From the NCBI GenBank assembly GCA_016720345.1, contig JADKKV010000006.1, positions 334,727-398,726 of the forward strand: 64,000 nucleotides of DNA, given 5' to 3'. The stretch comes from Thermomonas sp. GTDB taxonomy: Bacteria > Pseudomonadota > Gammaproteobacteria > Xanthomonadales > Xanthomonadaceae. Both the position numbers and the translations under genes were made by a program. Below, in pieces: positions 26,965 through 42,407 of this stretch (position 1 is its first letter; each line of letters starts with the position of its first letter). The notes under the pieces are model-generated. The model was not told where the DNA came from. It ran no database searches and saw nothing but the letters and a program-made list of their open reading frames with translations.

Positions 26965-28338
26965 CTACGCCTTCGGCTTCCTGTGTGGGCGCTGCCATCC
27001 ATCCAGCGTGCTCTGCCGGGCGCGCGCCACCGTCAGCTTCCCGGCCGGCGCGTCCTTGGTGATCACCGACCCGGCCGCGATGGTCGCGCCCTCGCCCACC
27101 GTCACCGGCGCCACCAGCGATGCGTTCGAACCGATGAAGGCGTGATCCTCGATGGTGGTGGTGGACTTGTTCGCCCCGTCGTAGTTGCAGGTGATGGTGC
27201 CGGCGCCGATGTTCACGCCCGCGCCGAGCACCGCATCGCCGAGGTAGCTCAGGTGGTTGGCCTTGCTGCCGACCCCGACCGTCGCGTTCTTGGTCTCGAC
27301 GAAGTTGCCGATGTGGGCGCCGTCGGCGAGCACGGTGCCGGGCCGCAGCCGCGCGAACGGGCCGATCGTCACCGCGCCTTCGGTGCGCGCGCCGTCGAGG
27401 TCGCAATGCGCGCGCACCTCGGTGCCCGCCGCCAGCGAGACATCCTTGAGCCGGCAGAACGGGCCGATGCGCACGCCGTCGCCGAGGGTCACCTCGCCCT
27501 CGAACACCACGTCGACGTCGATTTCGACGTCGCGGCCCACCCGCACCCGGCCGCGGATGTCGATGCGGGCGGGATCGGCGACGCGCGCGCCGTCCATGCA
27601 CAGCGCGCGCACCTGCCGCCGCTGGAATGCGCGCTCGAGCTGCGCCAGCTGCCACGGGTCGTTCGCGCCTTCGGTTTCCAGCGGATCGGCGACCACCACG
27701 ATCTCCGCGGCTGCGTACTCGTCCGCAGCCGCGGCGAACACGTCGGTCAGGTAGTACTCGCCCTGCGCGTTGTCGTTGCGCAGGTGCTCCAGCCAGCGCC
27801 GCAGCGCGGTGGCGTCGGCAACGATCACCCCGGTGTTGACCAGGTGGATCCGGCGCTGCACCTCGTCCGCGTCCTTCTGCTCGACGATCGCGGCCACCCG
27901 CCCCTCGGCATCCCGCACGATGCGGCCGTAGCCGGTGGGGTCCTGCAGGTCCGCCGCCAGCACCGCCAGCCGCCCGGGGGCCTGCAGCAGGCGTTCCAGC
28001 GAGGCCGGGGTGATCAGCGGCACGTCGCCGTACAGCACCAGCACGCGCGCATCGTCGGGCACGTCCGGCATCGCCTGCTGCACCGCGTGGCCGGTCCCCA
28101 GCTGCCGCGCCTGTTCCGCCCAGTACAGGTCGGGCTGGTCGGCGAACGCGGCGCGCACCTGCTCGCCGCCGTGGCCATGGACGATGTGCACGCCGGCCGG
28201 GTCCAGCGCGCGCGCGGCGTCCACCGCATGCGCCAGCATCGGCCGCCCGGCGATCGCCTGCAGCACCTTCGGCACCGCGGATTTCATGCGCTTGCCTTCG
28301 CCGGCGGCAAGGATGACGACGTGCAGGGGAACGGTCAT
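26965..28338 (-). CDS. glmU: Bifunctional GlcNAc-1-P uridyltransferase / GlcN-1-P acetyltransferase
   Basis: GlmU acetylates glucosamine-1-phosphate and transfers UMP to give UDP-GlcNAc for peptidoglycan and LPS. The 457-residue protein has the N-terminal pyrophosphorylase motif [17 protein letters not shown] with GRPML, the middle VLYGDVPLI block, and a left-handed beta-helix acetyltransferase domain with hexapeptide repeats. That domain includes [20 protein letters not shown] and [20 protein letters not shown]. It heads the glmU-glmS pair and is divergent from the GT-C gene at 28437. Confidence 0.98.
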   Translation of the reverse strand: MTVPLHVVILAAGEGKRMKSAVPKVLQAIAGRPMLAHAVDAARALDPAGVHIVHGHGGEQVRAAFADQPDLYWAEQARQLGTGHAVQQAMPDVPDDARVLVLYGDVPLITPASLERLLQAPGRLAVLAADLQDPTGYGRIVRDAEGRVAAIVEQKDADEVQRRIHLVNTGVIVADATALRRWLEHLRNDNAQGEYYLTDVFAAAADEYAAAEIVVVADPLETEGANDPWQLAQLERAFQRRQVRALCMDGARVADPARIDIRGRVRVGRDVEIDVDVVFEGEVTLGDGVRIGPFCRLKDVSLAAGTEVRAHCDLDGARTEGAVTIGPFARLRPGTVLADGAHIGNFVETKNATVGVGSKANHLSYLGDAVLGAGVNIGAGTITCNYDGANKSTTTIEDHAFIGSNASLVAPVTVGEGATIAAGSVITKDAPAGKLTVARARQSTLDGWQRPHRKPKA

Positions 28339-28436
28339 GGGCTATTCCGGTTGCGGACCGGGCGATTCTAGCGGCAGCCCCGCTTCGCCGGCATGCAGCG
28401 ATTGACGACGCCCGCGGAAGCCCTAGCATCGGCCGG

Positions 28437-30443
28437 ATGCCCGCGTCCCTCCGCGTCTCCCGCCACCTGCCCGCGCTGCTGCTGTGGGCCGGGATGGCGG
28501 CGTGCGCGTTCGGCCTGGTCGCGCACCGGCTGTGGGAAGCGCTGCCGTTCCCGCGCTTCTTCGAACACCTGCTGCTGGCCCTGCTGGCGCTGGCCGCGGC
28601 GTGGCCGATGCAACGCTGGCGGGGCTGGCAACGGGCGACGGCGCTGCTGGCCGTGTGGCTGGCGGCGCTGGTGGTGTTCGCCGGACCCTTGCCGGTGCTG
28701 GCGGTGGCCGTGCTTGCCGCAACCGCCACCGGCCTTGGCAGCCTGGTGATGCGCGGGCCCGTTGCCCTGCCGCTGGGACTGGCGCTGGTCGCCGGCACGC
28801 TGGGCTGGCTGCTGCCGCTGCCGGTGCATCACCGCGCGGCGTACCTGGCGTGCTGCATCGGCGTGATCGCGTGGCGACGGGTGGCGATCGCGGAGGCGGC
28901 CCGCATCGCATGGCGCCAGTTCGGGGACGCCACGCGTGCCGCGCCGCGCGCCTCGACTGCGGCGCTGTTGCTGCTTGGACTGGCCGGTACCGGCGCCTGG
29001 CTGCCGACCATGCAGTACGACGACGTGGTCTACCACCTCGGGCTGCCGTGGCAGTTGCAGCAGACCGCGCGCTACGCGCTGGATCCGACCCTGCAGGTGT
29101 GGGCGCTGGCGCCATGGGCCGGTGACGTGCTGCACGGCGTGGTGCAGGTGCTGGCGGGTGTCGAGGCGCGTGGCGCACTGAATGGGTTGTGGCTGGCGAT
29201 GGCGGCCGGCGCGGTGTTCGCGCTGGTGGCGCTGCTCGGTGGCGATGCCACGCGTCGCTGGTGGGCGGTGGCGCTGCTGGGCAGCCTGCCGCTGAGCATG
29301 AGCCTGACTGCCGGCATGCAGACCGAGTTGCCGGCGATGGTCCTGCTGCCGGTGCTGGCCTGGCTGGTGCTGCGCGAACCGGCTGCCGGCCCGCCACGCG
29401 GCTTGCTGGCCGGCGCCCTGCTGTTCGGCGCCTTGTGCGGGCTGAAGAGCATGCATGCGGCGATGGCGTTGCCGCTGCTGGCCTGGGCGGGGTGGCGGCA
29501 CCGCGCGCACCTGCCGTGGCGCTGGCTTCCGCTGGCCGCGGGCATTGCCTTCGCGGTGGGCGGATCCAGCTACGCGTATGCCTGGGCCATCGCCGGCAAC
29601 CCGCTGCTGCCGCTGCTCAACGCCTGGTTCCGTTCACCGTATTTCGCCGCCACCGATTTCAACGACGCGCGCTGGCAGGCCGGGCTGGACGCCGACGTGC
29701 TGTGGGACATCAGCTTCGACAGCGAACACTATTTCGAATCCTTCGATGGCGGCTTCGGCTTCGTGCTGGTGGCACTGGCGGGTGCGTGGCTGCTGGCGCT
29801 GCGCGATCCACGCACGCGTGCGCTTGCGATCGTCGCCGGCATTTGCGTGCTGCTGCCATTGCTGCCGCTGCAGTACGCGCGCTACCTGCAGCCGGCGCTG
29901 GCGTTGCTGATCCCGGCCGTGGTGGTCGCCTATCCGCTGCTTGCCGGCACCACTGCCGCGTTGTGGACGCTGTGCGTGTTGAACCTCGCGTTCGCCACCA
30001 ACGCCAACTGGATGCTGCGCACCGGCGCCTTGAAGCGCGCGATCGTCAGCGCCGGCGCGGATGCACCCGTGCTGGAGCGGTACGTGCCCGAGCGGCTGCT
30101 GGCCGCGCGCCTGCGCGAGGCGGGCAACCGCGACGGCAACGTGCTGTTGCTGCCCGGAACCGGCCTTGCCCTGGCCGAACTCGGCCAGCGTGGTCGCAAC
30201 ATGCTCTGGTATTCCCCGCGCTGGGAAGCCGAAGCCGTTCGCGCCAATGCGGACGCCAGCGGACGGGCGTGGGCGGCGTTGCTCGCTGGCAACCGCATCG
30301 CAAACGTGATCCTCAAGCCCGCCACCCTGGCCCCGGCGCAACGCGCGGGCCTGCAACGCAGCGGCGCGTTGCTGGCCGGCAGCGCGGGCGATGCGCAATG
30401 GTGGCGCATCCCCGGCGGCATTCCGGACAATGGCCGTCCATGA
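28437..30443 (+). CDS. Polytopic membrane protein, GT-C/ArnT-like glycosyltransferase
   Basis: The 668-residue protein has roughly a dozen TM helices and a soluble C-terminal portion of about 130 residues. The first periplasmic loop after the long N-terminal helices carries MQYDDVVYHLGLPWQL; the Asp-Asp pair fits the acidic catalytic loop of GT-C enzymes, which use polyprenyl-phosphate sugars. The extended N-terminal membrane block (five helices before that loop) is unusual. It overlaps the GtrA-like gene by ATGA, so both act together, probably in modifying an envelope glycan. The acceptor is unknown. The pair sits as a two-gene insert on the opposite strand between glmU and atpC. Confidence 0.65.
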   Translation: MPASLRVSRHLPALLLWAGMAACAFGLVAHRLWEALPFPRFFEHLLLALLALAAAWPMQRWRGWQRATALLAVWLAALVVFAGPLPVLAVAVLAATATGLGSLVMRGPVALPLGLALVAGTLGWLLPLPVHHRAAYLACCIGVIAWRRVAIAEAARIAWRQFGDATRAAPRASTAALLLLGLAGTGAWLPTMQYDDVVYHLGLPWQLQQTARYALDPTLQVWALAPWAGDVLHGVVQVLAGVEARGALNGLWLAMAAGAVFALVALLGGDATRRWWAVALLGSLPLSMSLTAGMQTELPAMVLLPVLAWLVLREPAAGPPRGLLAGALLFGALCGLKSMHAAMALPLLAWAGWRHRAHLPWRWLPLAAGIAFAVGGSSYAYAWAIAGNPLLPLLNAWFRSPYFAATDFNDARWQAGLDADVLWDISFDSEHYFESFDGGFGFVLVALAGAWLLALRDPRTRALAIVAGICVLLPLLPLQYARYLQPALALLIPAVVVAYPLLAGTTAALWTLCVLNLAFATNANWMLRTGALKRAIVSAGADAPVLERYVPERLLAARLREAGNRDGNVLLLPGTGLALAELGQRGRNMLWYSPRWEAEAVRANADASGRAWAALLAGNRIANVILKPATLAPAQRAGLQRSGALLAGSAGDAQWWRIPGGIPDNGRP

Positions 30444-30829
30444 CCCTGCGCCGGCACGCCAGCTATTACGTCGCGATCGGCATCCTGCAATGGCTGGTCG
30501 AATACGGGCTGATGCTGGCGTTGAGCCAGTGGTTCATGCCGGTGGAACCCGCGAACGTGATCGGCCGGCTCGCGGGTGCCTGCCTGGGCTTCTGGCTCAA
30601 CGGCAAATGGACGTTCGCCAGCGACGACACCCATGTCGGCCGCCACGCCGCGATGCGCTTCATCGCGATGTGGATCGCGCTGACCATCCTGAACACCTGG
30701 ATCGTCGCCTTCCTCGACGACCAGTTCGGCCTGCGCACCGCGCAGCTGCTCAAGCCCGGCGCTGACCTGGTGTCCGGCGGGATCGGGTTCCTGCTGTCGC
30801 GGCATTGGGTTTACAAGAAGGCGGCCTAG
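30440..30829 (+). CDS. GtrA-like flippase
   Basis: The 129-residue protein has four TM helices and GtrA-family motifs: RRHASYYVAIGILQWLVEY, AGACLGFWLNGKWTF, and the C-terminal GGIGFLLSRHWVYKK. GtrA proteins move undecaprenyl-phosphate-linked sugars across the inner membrane for glycosyltransferases such as the one encoded just upstream. The start overlaps the preceding stop as ATGA. Element B follows six bases after the stop. Confidence 0.88.
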   Translation: MTLRRHASYYVAIGILQWLVEYGLMLALSQWFMPVEPANVIGRLAGACLGFWLNGKWTFASDDTHVGRHAAMRFIAMWIALTILNTWIVAFLDDQFGLRTAQLLKPGADLVSGGIGFLLSRHWVYKKAA

Positions 30830-30834
30830 TCGAA

Positions 30835-31026
30835 GCGGCGAGTGCCGAGGGGCCTGGCCCCGCCGCTTGATCCAGTCATCCACGACTGATGCAGCGGGCG
30901 CGGGCCCGCTTCGCGGTCCCGCCCGGCACCGGGTGCCGGGCGTTCGCGCGTTCGCGTCGCATGCGACGCAAGCGCAACGCGCTCACCCATGGCCCGCTCG
31001 GACCCAGGCCCCTCGGCACACGCCGC
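30835..31026 (-). repeat. Structured ~190-bp repeat element, copy B
   Basis: Homologous to the element at 537-726, in opposite orientation. Its ends are a 23-bp inverted repeat with one mismatch (30835-30857 against 31004-31026), unrelated in sequence to the ends of copy A. Internal hairpins correspond: GCGCGTT (30946-30952) with AACGCGC (30976-30982) around the palindrome 30954-30969, and an 8-bp hairpin 30922-30929/30933-30940. It also sits between convergent genes, here gtrA and atpC, next to a terminator. Confidence 0.75.
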
Positions 31027-31050
31027 CCCCAGTCCATCGCGATCCGAAAA

Positions 31051-31080
31051 CAAAAACGCCGGCTTTCGCCGGCGTTTTCG
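31051..31080. terminator. Bidirectional Rho-independent terminator
   Basis: A perfect 11-bp stem (31053-31063 with 31068-31078, AAAACGCCGGC/GCCGGCGTTTT) and TTTC loop works on both strands. It ends the atp operon from one side and the GT/GtrA transcript from the other. Confidence 0.88.
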
Positions 31081-31102
31081 ATGAAGCGCTGTCGCGCGAA
31101 CC

Positions 31103-31528
31103 TCAGTGCTTGAGGTTCTTGCGCAGGCGTTCCAGCGCCTGCAGCTGCGCGGTGACCTCGGCCAGGCGCTGCTGCGCCTCGGCGATCTCCATCGGCTCGC
31201 CGCGGTGGGCGATGATCCGCTCGGCCTCTTCCTTGGCCGCGCGCACGGCGGCCTCGTCGATGTCCTGCGCGCGTACCGCGGTGTCGGCCAGCACGGTGAC
31301 CACCGTCGGCTGCACCTCGAGGATGCCGCCGGAGATCGCGAAGTCCAGCTTCTCGCCGCCCGGAATGGTGACGACGACCTTGCCCGGCTTCAGGCGGGTG
31401 ATCAGCGGCGCGTGCTTGGGCGCGATGCCCAGTTCGCCGAGTTCGCCGGTGGCGACCACCAGCTCCGCCTCGCCGTGGAAGATCTCGGCTTCGGCGCTGA
31501 CGATGTCGCAACGGATCGTGGATGCCAT
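31103..31528 (-). CDS. atpC: F1 ATP synthase epsilon subunit
   Basis: The last gene of the ATP synthase operon encodes the 141-residue epsilon subunit of the central stalk, which regulates ATP hydrolysis. Residues 1-85 form the beta-sandwich ([40 protein letters not shown] is family-typical), followed by the two-helix C-terminal domain (EEAERIIA...[16 protein letters not shown]). It starts 28 bp after atpD and ends before a strong bidirectional terminator. Confidence 0.97.
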   Translation of the reverse strand: MASTIRCDIVSAEAEIFHGEAELVVATGELGELGIAPKHAPLITRLKPGKVVVTIPGGEKLDFAISGGILEVQPTVVTVLADTAVRAQDIDEAAVRAAKEEAERIIAHRGEPMEIAEAQQRLAEVTAQLQALERLRKNLKH

Positions 31529-31556
31529 CGTGGTTCCTTGGTGTTGAAGTGCGCGG

Positions 31557-35552
<3,996 letters not shown>

Positions 35553-35616
35553 CTTGGTTTCCTTGGTGCCGGCGTCGCCGCCGACCAGATTCGTAAGGGT
35601 TTCAGCAGTGGATTCT

Positions 35617-36144
35617 TCAGTGCGCCAGCGCGGCTTCGAGGCGGCCGAGCTTGCCCCTGATCGAGCCATCGATCACGACGTCGCCGGCATCGATCACGGC
35701 GCCGCCGATCAGGCTCGCATCAACCGCGGTCTCGACCTCGACATCGCGGCCGAAGCGCCTCTTCAGCGCGGCCGCCAGGGTCGCGAGTTCCTCGGCCGGC
35801 AGGGCCACGGCGGAGGTGACCTTCGCCTTGACCACGCGCTCGGCCTCGAACCGCAGTTCGTCGTAGAGGCCGGCGATTTCCGGCAGCAGCGGCAGGCGGC
35901 GGTTCTCGAACAGCAGGCCCAGGAAGTTGCCGAAGACCTCGCCCGCCGCATCCGGCGCCAGCAGGGTGGCGGCATCGGCCTGGGTCAGCTTCGGATTGCC
36001 AAGCAGGGCAGCGACCTGCGGGTCGGCGGCAACGCGCGCGGCGAACGCGAGCGCGTCCGACCACGCCGGCAACGCACCGGCGTCGCGCGCGATCGAGAAC
36101 GCGGCGCGGGCGTAGGGACGTGCGAGGGTCAGGGCCTGGCTCAT
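35617..36144 (-). CDS. atpH: F1 ATP synthase delta subunit
   Basis: The 175-residue peripheral-stalk subunit holds F1 to the b subunits. It begins [19 protein letters not shown], with the family motif ARPYARA(A/L)F, has the middle helical domain, and ends with the conserved [29 protein letters not shown] block. It lies 10 bp after atpF. Confidence 0.96.
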   Translation of the reverse strand: MSQALTLARPYARAAFSIARDAGALPAWSDALAFAARVAADPQVAALLGNPKLTQADAATLLAPDAAGEVFGNFLGLLFENRRLPLLPEIAGLYDELRFEAERVVKAKVTSAVALPAEELATLAAALKRRFGRDVEVETAVDASLIGGAVIDAGDVVIDGSIRGKLGRLEAALAH

Positions 36145-36154
36145 GGTCCGCTCC

Positions 36155-36628
36155 TCAGAGCTGCGCGGCGAGGTCGTCGATCAGCGCCTTGTGGGCGCCG
36201 GCGTCGATCTCGCGCTTCAGCAGCTTCTCGGCGCCGGACACCGCCAGCGCGGACACCTGCTTGCGCAGGTCTTCCTTGGCGCGGTTGGCGGCGGCCTCGA
36301 TCTCGGCCTCGGCCAGCGCCTTCTGGCGGCTGCCCTCGGCGATCGCATCGGCCTTGGCCGCGTCGATCAGCTGGTTGGCGCGCTGGTGGGCCTGGTCGAT
36401 GATCTCGTTGGCCTTGCTGCGTGCGGCCTTGAGCTCTTCGTTGACCTTGTCCTGCGCCTGCGCCAGGTTCTTCTGCGCGTTGTCGGCGGCGGCCAGGCCC
36501 TCGGCGATCTTCTGCTGGCGCTCCTCGATCGCCGACATCAGCGGCGGCCAGATGAACTTGACGGTGAACCAGATGAGGATCGCGAACGTGATCATCTGGC
36601 CCAGCAATGTCATGAAGGTCGGATTCAT
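36155..36628 (-). CDS. atpF: F0 ATP synthase subunit b
   Basis: The 157-residue subunit has one N-terminal TM helix (residues 4-28, [20 protein letters not shown]), the conserved [14 protein letters not shown], and a long charged coiled coil forming the peripheral stalk dimer. It lies between atpE and atpH, as in proteobacterial operons. Confidence 0.97.
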   Translation of the reverse strand: MNPTFMTLLGQMITFAILIWFTVKFIWPPLMSAIEERQQKIAEGLAAADNAQKNLAQAQDKVNEELKAARSKANEIIDQAHQRANQLIDAAKADAIAEGSRQKALAEAEIEAAANRAKEDLRKQVSALAVSGAEKLLKREIDAGAHKALIDDLAAQL

Positions 36629-36754
36629 GTCGTACCTTGCGATTCGAACGCGCCCGCGGGTGCGGGCCGTTCAAGGCTGCGCCACGGCGGCATGCCGCGG
36701 CACTTCAACTGGACGATGCGCGCGGCTGCCCGCGCGCATCGCGATGCGTGTCGC

Positions 36755-38602
<1,848 letters not shown>

Positions 38603-38637
38603 CAGGCCCGTGGCCTTGAAACTGCAGGTCATTGGGA

Positions 38638-38656
38638 TAGAATGATAATCATTCGC
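38638..38656 (+). promoter_or_regulatory. Fur box
   Basis: TAGAATGATAATCATTCGC matches the 19-bp Fur consensus at 15 positions, including the whole central AATGATAATCATT. It lies 17 bases before the GTG start of the DUF2061 gene, so iron-loaded Fur would repress that gene. Confidence 0.8.
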
Positions 38657-38672
38657 ATTCAAGGACAGGCCG

Positions 38673-38876
38673 GTGGCCAAGACCCTGAGCTTTGCTTCCC
38701 TGCACCTGGGCGTGGCGTTCTCGGTGGGCTGGCTGCTGACCGGCAAATGGTGGATGGGCGGCCTGCTGGCGGTGATCGAACCGGCCTGCAACACCGTGGT
38801 CTTCCATTTCCACGAAAAGCTGTGGAAGCGGATCGAGGCCCGGCGCGCCCTCGCCGCCGGACCGGTCACGCGCTGA
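38673..38876 (+). CDS. DUF2061 small membrane protein, Fur-regulated
   Basis: The 67-residue protein has two hydrophobic segments and the DUF2061 pattern: SLHLGVAFSVGWLLTGKWWMGG, then LAVIEPACNTVVFHFHEKLWKRI. It starts with GTG at 38673 behind the ribosome site AAGGACAG. A strong Fur box lies immediately upstream, so expression should rise under iron limitation. Its role is unknown; it may act in iron or heme handling at the inner membrane. It converges on lpdA (34 bp between the stops). Confidence 0.8.
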   Translation: MAKTLSFASLHLGVAFSVGWLLTGKWWMGGLLAVIEPACNTVVFHFHEKLWKRIEARRALAAGPVTR

Positions 38877-38910
38877 CGCCCCGCGGCCGCAGCAGCGGCG
38901 GCGCCGCGGC

Positions 38911-40737
38911 TCAGCGCTTCCTGGGGATGTACAGGTCGGTGATGCTGCCGTCGAACACCTCGGCCGCCATCCCCACCGATTCGCTCAGGGTCGGATGCGG
39001 GTGGATGGTATGGCCGATGTCGGCGACTTCGCAGCCCATCTCGATCGCCAGCCCGATCTCCGCGATCAGGTCGCCTGCATGCACGCCGACGATGCCGCCG
39101 CCGATGATGCGATGGCTGTCCTCGTCGAAGATGAGCTTGGTGAAGCCCTCGGTGCGCGACAGGCCGATGGCGCGGCCCGAAGCCGCCCACGGGAACTTGC
39201 CGACGCCGACCTTCAGGCCCTTCGCCTTCGCCTCGGTTTCGGTGACGCCGACCCAGGCGATCTCCGGATCGGTGTAGGCCACGCTCGGGATCACCCGGGC
39301 CACCCACTCCTTCTTCTCGCCGGCCGCGACTTCCGCCGCCAGCTTGCCCTCGTGCGTCGCCTTGTGCGCCAGCATCGGCTGGCCGACCAGGTCGCCGATC
39401 GCGAAGATGTGCGGCACGTTGGTGCGCATCTGCCGGTCGACGTCGATGAAGCCGCGTTCGGTCACCTCCACGCCGGCCTTGCCCGCATCGAGCTTGCCGC
39501 CATTCGGCGCGCGGCCCACCGACACCAGCACGCGGTCATACAGCTTGCCGTCCGGGATGCTCTCGCCCTCGAACGTGCAGGCGATGCCGTTCTTCTGCGC
39601 CTTGGCCTCGACCACCTTGGTCTTGAGGTGGATTGCAATGCCGTGCTTCTTCAGCCGGTCCGCCAGCGGCTTGACCAGGTCGAGGTCGGCGCCCGGCATC
39701 AGCTGCGGCATGAACTCGACCACGGTCACCTCGCTGCCCAGCGCGCGGTACACCGTCGCCATTTCCAGGCCGATGATGCCGCCGCCGACGACCAGCAATT
39801 TCTTCGGCACGTCCGCGAGGTCCAGCGCATCGGTGGAATCCATCACCCGCGCGTCGTCCCACGGGAACGACGGCAGCTTCACCGGCTGCGAGCCGGCGGC
39901 GATGATGCAGTTGGCGAAGTGCAGCAGTTGCGCCTTGCCGTCCGCGCCGACGCCCGCTTCCACAGAAATTTCCAGTTCGTTCGCCGAGACGAATTTCGCG
40001 GTGCCCTGCACCACCCGCACCTTGCGCTGCCTGGCCATGCCGGCCAGGCCCTTGGTGAGCTGGCCGACGACCTTTTCCTTGTAGCCGCGCAGGGTGTCGA
40101 TGTTGATCTTCGGCTTGCCGAAATCGACGCCGAAGTCGCTGGCATGCGCGGCCTGGTCGATCACGTCGGCCGCATGCAGCAGCGCCTTCGACGGGATGCA
40201 GCCGACGTTGAGGCAGACCCCGCCAAGGCTGGGGTAGCGTTCGATCAACACCGTATCGAGCCCGAGGTCCGCTGCACGGAACGCGGCGGTGTAGCCGCCG
40301 GGGCCGGCGCCGATCACCACCAGCGCGCAGTCGATGTCGGCCGTGCGGCCGGAGGATGCCGCGGCCTGCGGCGCGGGCGTTGCGGGCGCAGGGCTCGCGG
40401 CGGGCGCAGGCCCGGGCGCCGCAGCTTCGGCCCTGGTTGCTGTAGCGACAGGTGCGGGTGGAGATGCAGCCGCGCCGCTTTGGACAGCCGTTCCGCTGTC
40501 AGACGCGGCGATCACCGCGATCAGCGCGCCTTCCGACACCACGTCGCCCAGCTTGACCTTCAGCGCCTTGACCACGCCATCGGCGATCGCCGGCACTTCC
40601 ATGGTGGCCTTGTCGGATTCCAGGGTGACCAGGCCCTGGTCCTTCTTCACCGTGTCGCCGACCGCGACCAGGATTTCGATGACCGGCACGTCGCCGTGGC
40701 CGCCGATGTCCGGAACCTTGCTTTCGATGTCCGCCAT
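38911..40737 (-). CDS. lpdA: Dihydrolipoyl dehydrogenase with N-terminal lipoyl domain (E3)
   Basis: The E3 subunit reoxidises dihydrolipoamide with FAD and NAD+ for pyruvate dehydrogenase. The 608-residue protein begins with a lipoyl domain (lipoylated K43 in ESDKATMEVP), then an Ala/Pro linker (about 85-130), then the disulfide oxidoreductase: FAD motif VVIGAGPGGYTAAFRAADLG, redox CLNVGC, NAD-binding VGGGIIGLEMATVYRALG, and the C-terminal HPHPTLSE with the catalytic His. The ATG at 40737 gives the lipoyl domain its normal start. It lies 11 bp after aceF. A lipoyl-E3 fusion is a known variant in this lineage and in Neisseria. Confidence 0.97.
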   Translation of the reverse strand: MADIESKVPDIGGHGDVPVIEILVAVGDTVKKDQGLVTLESDKATMEVPAIADGVVKALKVKLGDVVSEGALIAVIAASDSGTAVQSGAAASPPAPVATATRAEAAAPGPAPAASPAPATPAPQAAASSGRTADIDCALVVIGAGPGGYTAAFRAADLGLDTVLIERYPSLGGVCLNVGCIPSKALLHAADVIDQAAHASDFGVDFGKPKINIDTLRGYKEKVVGQLTKGLAGMARQRKVRVVQGTAKFVSANELEISVEAGVGADGKAQLLHFANCIIAAGSQPVKLPSFPWDDARVMDSTDALDLADVPKKLLVVGGGIIGLEMATVYRALGSEVTVVEFMPQLMPGADLDLVKPLADRLKKHGIAIHLKTKVVEAKAQKNGIACTFEGESIPDGKLYDRVLVSVGRAPNGGKLDAGKAGVEVTERGFIDVDRQMRTNVPHIFAIGDLVGQPMLAHKATHEGKLAAEVAAGEKKEWVARVIPSVAYTDPEIAWVGVTETEAKAKGLKVGVGKFPWAASGRAIGLSRTEGFTKLIFDEDSHRIIGGGIVGVHAGDLIAEIGLAIEMGCEVADIGHTIHPHPTLSESVGMAAEVFDGSITDLYIPRKR

Positions 40738-40748
40738 GTCCGCCTCCG

Positions 40749-42167
40749 TCAGAGCATGGCCCGACGGAGGTCGGCCAGCAGTTGTGCGAGGTAGGCGGTG
40801 AAGCGCGCCGCGGCGGCGCCGTCGATCACCCGGTGGTCGTAGCTCAGCGACAGCGGCAGCATCAAGCGCGGCCTGAATTCCTGGCCGTTCCAGACCGGCT
40901 TCATGTCCGACTTCGACACCCCGAGGATCGCCACTTCCGGTGCGTTGATGATCGGGGTGAACGCGGTGCCGCCGATCCCGCCCAGCGAGCTGATGGTGAA
41001 GCAGCCGCCCTGCATCTGCGCGGGCGCAAGCTTGCCGTCGCGCGCGGCGGCGGCCAGTTCGCCCATTTCCCGGGCGATCTCCATCACGCCCTTCTGGTCG
41101 GCATCGCGCAGCACCGGCACCACCAGGCCATTCGGCGTGTCCGCCGCGAAACCGATGTTGTAGTACTGCTTGAGGACCAGGTTGTCGCCGTCCAGCGAGG
41201 CGTTGAAGTTCGGATACTTCTTCAGCGCCGCCACGCTGGCCTTGATCAGGAACGCAAGCATGGTCAGCTTGCCGGCCTTGCCCGCGGCGATCGCCCTGGC
41301 GTTCTCGTCGTTCAGGGCGACGCGCAGCGCCTCGAGGTCGGTGATGTCGGCGTCGTCGTGCTGGGTGACGTGCGGGATCATCGCCCAGTTGCGCGCGAGG
41401 TTGGCGCCGGAAATCTTCTGGATCCGCGACAGCGGCTTGCTTTCGATGGCGCCGAACTTCGCGAAATCCACCGTCGGCCACGGGATCAGGTTGAGGCCGC
41501 CGCCACCGGCGGGTGCGGCCGCCGCGACCGGCGCGGCGATCCCGCCTGCCAGCGCCGCCTTCACGAACCTGCGCACGTCATCCTTGCCGATGCGCCCGCC
41601 GCGTTCGCTGCCGGTGACCTGCATCAGGTCCACGCCCAGCTCGCGCGCGAACAGGCGCACCGCCGGGCTGGCATAGGGCACCCTGTCCGGCAGCACCGCG
41701 TCGGCATCGAAGCGCACCGGCGGCAGGCCGGCACCCATCGGCGCGACCGGGCTCGCGGCCGATGCGCCGGCGATGGTGCCGGGGGTTGCCGCGACCGCCA
41801 CCGGCGCCACCGGGGCGGCGGCTTCCGCGGGGGCTGCCTGCGGCCGCACTGCTTCGGGCTGCGCACCCGGCGGCGGCGGCGGGGCCGGCGTCGGGGCCGC
41901 GGCAACGGCGGCGCCAGTGGCCTCCGCGGCGATCTCGATGATCGCGACCAGTCCACCCTCCGAAAGGGTGTCGCCGAGCTTCACCTTCAGCTCCCTGACC
42001 ACGCCGGCAAACGGCGACGGCACTTCCATCGTCGCCTTGTCCGACTCCAGGGTGACCAGGCCCTGGTCCCTGGCCACGGTGTCGCCGGGCTTGACCAGCA
42101 ATTCGATCACCGGCACGTCGCCATGACCGCCGATATCGGGGACGCGCGCTTCCTTCAGCTCAGCCAT
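40749..42167 (-). CDS. aceF: Dihydrolipoyllysine acetyltransferase of pyruvate dehydrogenase (E2)
   Basis: E2 transfers acetyl groups from the lipoyl arm to CoA. The 472-residue protein has one lipoyl domain (K44 in ESDKATMEVP), a Pro/Ala linker, a peripheral-subunit-binding domain (ASPAVRLFARELGVDLMQV, GRIGKDDVRRFV) and a catalytic domain ending in LSYDHRVIDGAAAARF with the HxxxDG motif. It is directly upstream of lpdA, forming an E2-E3 operon; the E1 gene is not in the window. Confidence 0.97.
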   Translation of the reverse strand: MAELKEARVPDIGGHGDVPVIELLVKPGDTVARDQGLVTLESDKATMEVPSPFAGVVRELKVKLGDTLSEGGLVAIIEIAAEATGAAVAAAPTPAPPPPPGAQPEAVRPQAAPAEAAAPVAPVAVAATPGTIAGASAASPVAPMGAGLPPVRFDADAVLPDRVPYASPAVRLFARELGVDLMQVTGSERGGRIGKDDVRRFVKAALAGGIAAPVAAAAPAGGGGLNLIPWPTVDFAKFGAIESKPLSRIQKISGANLARNWAMIPHVTQHDDADITDLEALRVALNDENARAIAAGKAGKLTMLAFLIKASVAALKKYPNFNASLDGDNLVLKQYYNIGFAADTPNGLVVPVLRDADQKGVMEIAREMGELAAAARDGKLAPAQMQGGCFTISSLGGIGGTAFTPIINAPEVAILGVSKSDMKPVWNGQEFRPRLMLPLSLSYDHRVIDGAAAARFTAYLAQLLADLRRAML

Positions 42168-42407
42168 GCCTCACTCCGGGACCCGGAAAGGCCGGTATTG
42201 TTGCCACATCCAGCGCCCCGGAACAAACCGCCGGGCAATATTCCGTGATTCATCCGGGTAATTCTTTCGAATGTCCCGCAGGACACGTGGCGGCGGCCGA
42301 TATTCCGCAGGTCACGCCGGCCTCGGGCGCTGCAACCATCCGCGCGCCGGGTGCATCTCTCGTGCAGTGGCGTGCATGTCCCCCGATCGCCACCACGAGG
42401 AACGACG

